Shown here: in pieces, positions 60,100 through 64,000 of the stretch
Layout: the number at the start of each line of letters is the position of its first letter
How positions within the stretch are numbered: position 1 is the first letter of the stretch
Assembly: GCF_026212465.1 (NCBI RefSeq)
Contig: NC_080053.1
Location: 16,408,048-16,472,047 of the forward strand
DNA: 64,000 nt
Direction: 5' to 3'
Source of the DNA: Amaranthus tricolor
Taxonomy: Eukaryota; Streptophyta; Magnoliopsida; Caryophyllales; Amaranthaceae
Made by a program: the position numbers and the translations under genes
Notes under the pieces: model-generated
The model's input: only the letters and a program-made list of their open reading frames with translations
Database searches by the model: none
What the model was told of the DNA's origin: nothing

Positions 60100-61090
60100 A
60101 ACAGAGGATGTAATATACCAAAATTAGATATACATAGAACCAAAATCAGTACTAAAAATAGAACCATTTACATGAGTCTAAGATAATCAAAATCAGATCA
60201 AAACAGAAACATTTACATGAGCATAACATAACATAAAACTACAAAAAAACAAATCAAAATAAATAAACAAACTTAACAACATGCAAGCCTCAAAAGGATA
60301 GTAAAAATTAGAACATAATCAATAAACAAAATCAAAAACAGAACAATATTAATAAACAAAATCAAAATCAGATCCAAACAGAACCATTTACATGAGTATG
60401 ACATAACATAAAACTACAACAACAGATCAAAATCAATAAACAAAATAAACAACATGCAAGCCTAAAAAAGATAGTAAAAATTAGAACATAATCAATAAAC
60501 AAAATAACATGGAAGATTATCATAAATGGAAAACACGTCAGAAAATAATCAAAATAAGATCTAATCAGATTAATGGCAGATCAAAAGGATAATCAAAATA
60601 AGAACATAATCAAAATCAAAATCAGATCAAAATAACATAACATAAAACTACAACAGAGCAGATCAAAATCAAAAAATAATCAACATCAAAATAACATACA
60701 AGATTATCATAAATGGAAACAAATCAGAGGAAGTAGTACAATCAGATCATGATTATCGGATTAAAACCAAATCAAAGGGATAATCAAAATCAAAACATAA
60801 TCAAAATCAAAATCAGATCAAAACAACATAACATAAAACTACAATAGAATATATCAGAAAACACAAAACATGATAATCTTACAAAAAGATCCCATGTAGA
60901 GGAACTCAAACTAAATCAGAACCAAGAGTAAAAAGATCATACCAGATGATGATTAAACCGAAATAGATCATGATTAAACCGAAATAGATCAAACCAAAGA
61001 GTATCAAGACTATACCATAACCAATAGGATCAACTCGAAAAACCCATATCTAATGCAAAATCAAATAAAAAACCAAAGAAAATCAAATCC
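60100..61090 (-). other. Strand-asymmetric A-rich interval with imperfect duplications (possible intron)
   Basis: The plus strand is extremely A-rich (T-rich on the minus strand, as plant introns are). Segments containing AACAGAACCATTTACATGAG, ATAACATAAAACTACAA and CAACATGCAAGCCT recur, first at about 60183-60352 and again at about 60362-60506, with weaker copies at 60610 and 60800. No ORF. Confidence 0.55.
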
Positions 61091-61139
61091 CCATTTCGTG
61101 AACGATTGGAATTAAAGAATAAAAAACCAAAATCACCAT

Positions 61140-61242
61140 TTCTACAGATTTGTTCAGATTATTGTGTGTGAGAGAGAGAGAGAGCTGGGGGATGGACGAC
61201 TGATTAGGGTTTGGATTGGGGTGCGGGTTAGGTTTATATAAG
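61140..61242 (-). promoter_or_regulatory. Candidate minus-strand promoter and leader
   Basis: On the minus strand a TATA box (CTTATATAAACC, about 61229-61242) is followed by a telo-box-like AAACCCTAATC (about 61202-61212) and a (CT)n pyrimidine patch (61160-61178), the usual layout of plant core promoters and leaders. It could drive the unknown exon at 59884-60096. Confidence 0.5.
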
Positions 61243-61539
61243 AGGTGTTAAATTAGGATTTTAAAATGAACGGTGGGGATCAACACATTTTGCATCTGAT
61301 GGATCTAAACAATCTCACCATTTATGTGAGGGAGTTGGGAAGGCGGGTTTAAATGGGAGAATGTATGAATTGGGATGGTGGGTTTAATGAGAGATTAGGT
61401 GGGTTTTTAATGGTAGAAATAAATATGAAAGGAATATTAATTTTAGTTGGGAATAGATAAAGATTAAATAGTGGTAGGTATAAAAGTTAATGAGGTATAG
61501 AGTAAGATAAAAATAGGAGTAGGTAGAACTTTAAATGAT

Positions 61540-61622
61540 TGTTTTATTATTAAAAATAGAAATGTAGCAAGTAATATAAAATTGCCAAATATAAAAAATG
61601 TAGCGAGTATTATGGAACGGAG
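61540..61622 (+). repeat. Probable right terminus of mariner-like element 2
   Basis: The sequence AATGTAGCGAGTATTATGG then AACGGAG, followed by TA, is a plant mariner/Stowaway-type terminus in inverted orientation (compare CTCCCT-type start of element 1). An internal direct repeat AAATGTAGC(A/G)AGTA is present at about 61560 and 61597. The matching left terminus was not found. Confidence 0.5.
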
Positions 61623-61625
61623 TAA

Positions 61626-61730
<105 letters not shown>

Positions 61731-61870
61731 TTTTGGATCAAATGAGAAGGGGTATGAAAATGAGAAGGGTGAGAAGTAATCTAAAGCATTCATTTTTTTG
61801 ATCAACGGACAGATTTAATTTGTTTAATTTGATAGTTGCACGCGGTTCATTTTGCTTTTTACATGTAATA

Positions 61871-61901
61871 TGAACCGGTTTTTTATTGATTAACCGGTTC
61901 A
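61871..61901 (+). promoter_or_regulatory. 10-bp inverted repeat upstream of TATA box
   Basis: Arms TGAACCGGTT (61871-61880) and AACCGGTTCA (61892-61901) flank an 11-base loop. The second arm touches the TATA box. It could bind a dimeric regulator or the element's own protein, or fold as a hairpin. Confidence 0.6.
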
Positions 61902-61902
61902 A

Positions 61903-61910
61903 TATATAAA
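61903..61910 (+). promoter_or_regulatory. Candidate TATA box of the spliced gene
   Basis: TATATAAA followed by a pyrimidine-rich patch (TTTTTTTTCTCTCTCC, 61913-61929); the coding start at 62532 is ~620 bp downstream, leaving room for a long leader or a leader intron. Confidence 0.55.
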
Positions 61911-62531
61911 GAATTTTTTTTTCTCTCTCCTACTTTACTTTCCTCCCGTTCCATCTTCCTCAAGAATTTTCGTTTGAATCTGCATCTTCCTCCCGTTCTT
62001 CAACACTTAATCTGCTTTACTTTCGTTTGAATCTCGACATTTTCATTGTTCTTCAATCGTTCTTCGAATTTATTTCAGGTATTTCTTCAATAAAACTCAA
62101 CAATGTAGACATTTTTGCTTGTTTTGTGTTGTTGTTTCAGTTCTTGAATTAGTATATAAAAACACAACCGTTCTTGATTTAAGGGTTTATTTTCTTCGAT
62201 TTTTGGTGTTTATTTGAATATTACTGTGGTATTTGATATTTAGGGTTAATTTCTGTTGATCTTCATTCTGCGATTTTACATTTTCATTCGATTTTTAGGG
62301 TTTTGATTTTTTTATTCTCGACATTTTGATTTTTATTCTGGATTTGAGTATTATTCTGTTATTTAGTTGTCATGATGATTGTCAGAAGGTAATGTTATTC
62401 TCGACATTACATTTTCATTCTTTTTCATTCTGGATTTTCATTATTCTCGACATTACATTTTCATTTCCTTTACATTTTGATCTTCATGATGATGACTTCA
62501 ACTTCGATTATCACACTTTTTTTTAGTTGTC

Positions 62532-63838
62532 ATGGCAAAAACAAGAGGTTCGTCAACTTCGAAGTCAGGTCATCAACGAGGTCGCAATATTCCAGTTGAT
62601 ATTCCCTCCACTTCTAATTTACATTTGAATTCCAACACAAGAAAGAGAAGAGCTGAGGAAACTGACAATGTACAACAAAGGTCTGTAAGGTAATTTTATT
62701 GACTAGTATGTTGAATTCCAACATTGTAATTCCAACAAAGTATTCCAGGTCATCAACATTGTAATTATTCATAGTCATAGTATCATTTATTGATAACATA
62801 GTATCTTTTTCTAAGAACATTGTACATTTTTTTTGTTGTTGCAGGTTGAGATCTACATTTCAGACCAAAAGTAGACCTTCTCAATTGATCAAATTGATGA
62901 AGGGATTCACTGAGAAACAAAAAATCTCAGTGAGAGAGATTGGTTTTGGTGGCCTTCTTAGTTTAAAGTTATGTAGAAATCCATCTGCAATGCTTGGTTG
63001 GCTTGTAGATTGTTTTGATCCCGGTAGTTGTATGTTTTCAATAGACTCTTTCAAGTGCTTTCAAATTTCTGAACATGACGTATATGATGTTTTTTGTCTA
63101 CCTCTGAATCCAAACAATGATGTAGAATTAGTTTCAAGGTGTGCGAACAAGTATAATCCTGATTTTCCCTTGAAACAAGAATTTAGATCCTTTTTTGGTT
63201 ATGAAGATACAAATGCAGCAATTCCCTTAGAATTGCTTGAACGAATGATCCCTAAGATGATTGATGGTGGGGATGAGTTCAAGCAACTTTTTGTTTTGCA
63301 TGCTATTTCTTCTTTCTTAGCCCCTACCCAAAACAGAACAATAGACCTTAAGATTGTAAAGTCTATAGTAGATCCGAATAAGATTAGTACTTTTAATTGG
63401 TGTAAATATGTTCTTGATCAGTTTTGTGACTCTGTTGTTAGATATCGTAAAGGAAAGTTGCAATTTTTTTCTGGATGCATTGTTTTGTTGGAAATTATTT
63501 ATTTTCATCGTTTGAAATTCAAGAATATCTCTTTGCCATCCTCTTTACCTCTTATCTCTCATTGGACTGATAAGGATGTGTCAAAAAGAATTAAGGAGGA
63601 AACATCTGCTAATCATTTTGGCAGTGGTTTAATTTTGAGTACATATCCTGTGAGTGAGACGATGGTGTTTGAGTATGGTCAAGCTGTTGGGTTAAAGGTG
63701 AACCACGTTGATACTGCACAACCAAGTGTAAATGAAGAATCCTTCAGAGATCAAACAGTGCAAGACGATGATAAAATTGAGTTTCAGTTGCCTTCAAATG
63801 CAATGCGTAATTCTGATATACGCCGATTAGCCGGAGAT
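62532..63838 (+). CDS. Spliced transposon-type gene, two exons visible (62532-62689, 62845-63838)
   Basis: Exon 1 encodes a basic head (MAKTRGSSTSKSGHQRGR, later TRKRRAEE, NLS-like). A 155-bp intron has GTAATT...TTGCAG borders, phase 2. Exon 2 encodes KISVREIGFGGLLSLKLCRN, MLGWLVDCFDPGSCMFSI, FQISEHDVYDVFCLPL and FVLHAISSFLAPTQNR, then NWCKYVLDQF and a VVRYRKGKLQFFSGCIVLLE segment. It ends at a strong donor GTAAGT (63839); more exons lie beyond the window. The layout resembles the N-terminal domain of plant transposon proteins that often end in a Ulp1-type cysteine protease, but no protease part is visible here. The frame is open throughout; a broken paralogue lies at 52636. Confidence 0.75.
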
Positions 63839-64000
63839 GTAAGTATAATCTTACTTATTTATGTTGCCTTCAACATAGAACACAGTAGCTATACATTGTC
63901 ATAGTAACTTTTAATCACAATATAGTATCTTTTTCTAAGAACATAGTAGCATTCACCTTGGCAACAAATATTTTTCAAAATTTCAAAACAGAACACAGTA

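Noticed and set aside
60180..60510. Regular repeats considered as a CRISPR-like array
   Set aside because: The repeats are imperfect, few, A-rich and unevenly spaced, in an evident plant nuclear context.

Overview
The window looks like plant nuclear DNA, most likely from a eudicot and from gene-poor, repeat-dense chromatin. The reasons are nested LTR retrotransposons (Ty1/copia Sirevirus type, Ty3/gypsy chromovirus type and Athila type), L1-type LINEs whose ORF1 carries a DUF4283-like region and a zinc knuckle, hAT/CACTA/mariner DNA transposons with plant hallmarks, AT-rich spacers and long (TA)n tracts. I found no convincing host gene, rRNA, tRNA or CRISPR array. Species cannot be named from the sequence alone.

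Layout. 1-3366: minus-strand 5' part of a Sirevirus-like copia element (copy 1), inserted into a minus-strand Ty3/gypsy element. 3367-10470: that gypsy element in an unusual tandem form (truncated LTR, integrase tail, full LTR, PBS, gag-PR-RT-RH). 10471-14790: a broken reverse-transcriptase gene of the plant YLDDG lineage, with a hAT element (10880-11578) inside its last domain. 14808-23591: L1-type LINE 1, split by a solo LTR (15382-19291), which is itself split by a second hAT element (16626-18055). 23592-28063: LINE 2, head-to-tail with LINE 1. 28064-35216 and 45747-47843: Athila-like gypsy remnant containing a 1.38-kb solo LTR and split by a complete, young Sirevirus-like element (copy 2, 35217-45741, TSD gtagc). 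47844-50026: a possible old LTR and a (TA)n/(TG)n tract. 50027-57442: two CACTA 5' ends, a truncated mariner, a broken transposon-type gene and a gypsy LTR fragment. 57443-61626: a plant mariner-like element with a DD39D transposase, and an opposite-strand transcription unit of unknown nature. 61627-64000: the start of a probable MULE-like element with a spliced gene running off the window.

How the parts relate. Insertions can be ordered by nesting. LINE 2 flanks the Athila remnant and carries LINE 1 at its 3' tail; a gypsy LTR then split LINE 1, and a hAT split that LTR. Copy 2 of the Sirevirus is among the youngest insertions: its LTRs differ at about nine sites in 1.2 kb by eye, yet its pol frame has one nonsense codon. 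Several nonsense codons fit TGG or CGA changed by C-to-T or G-to-A transitions, as expected for methylated, silenced DNA. The observations most worth a second look are the YLDDG-lineage RT with an N-terminal finger and a possible C-terminal nuclease, the shared gag stop of the two Sirevirus copies, the tandem gypsy with a templated filler junction, overlapping ORF1/ORF2 junctions in both LINEs, a transposon-type gene present twice with a conserved intron position, and the opposite-strand unit beside the mariner transposase.
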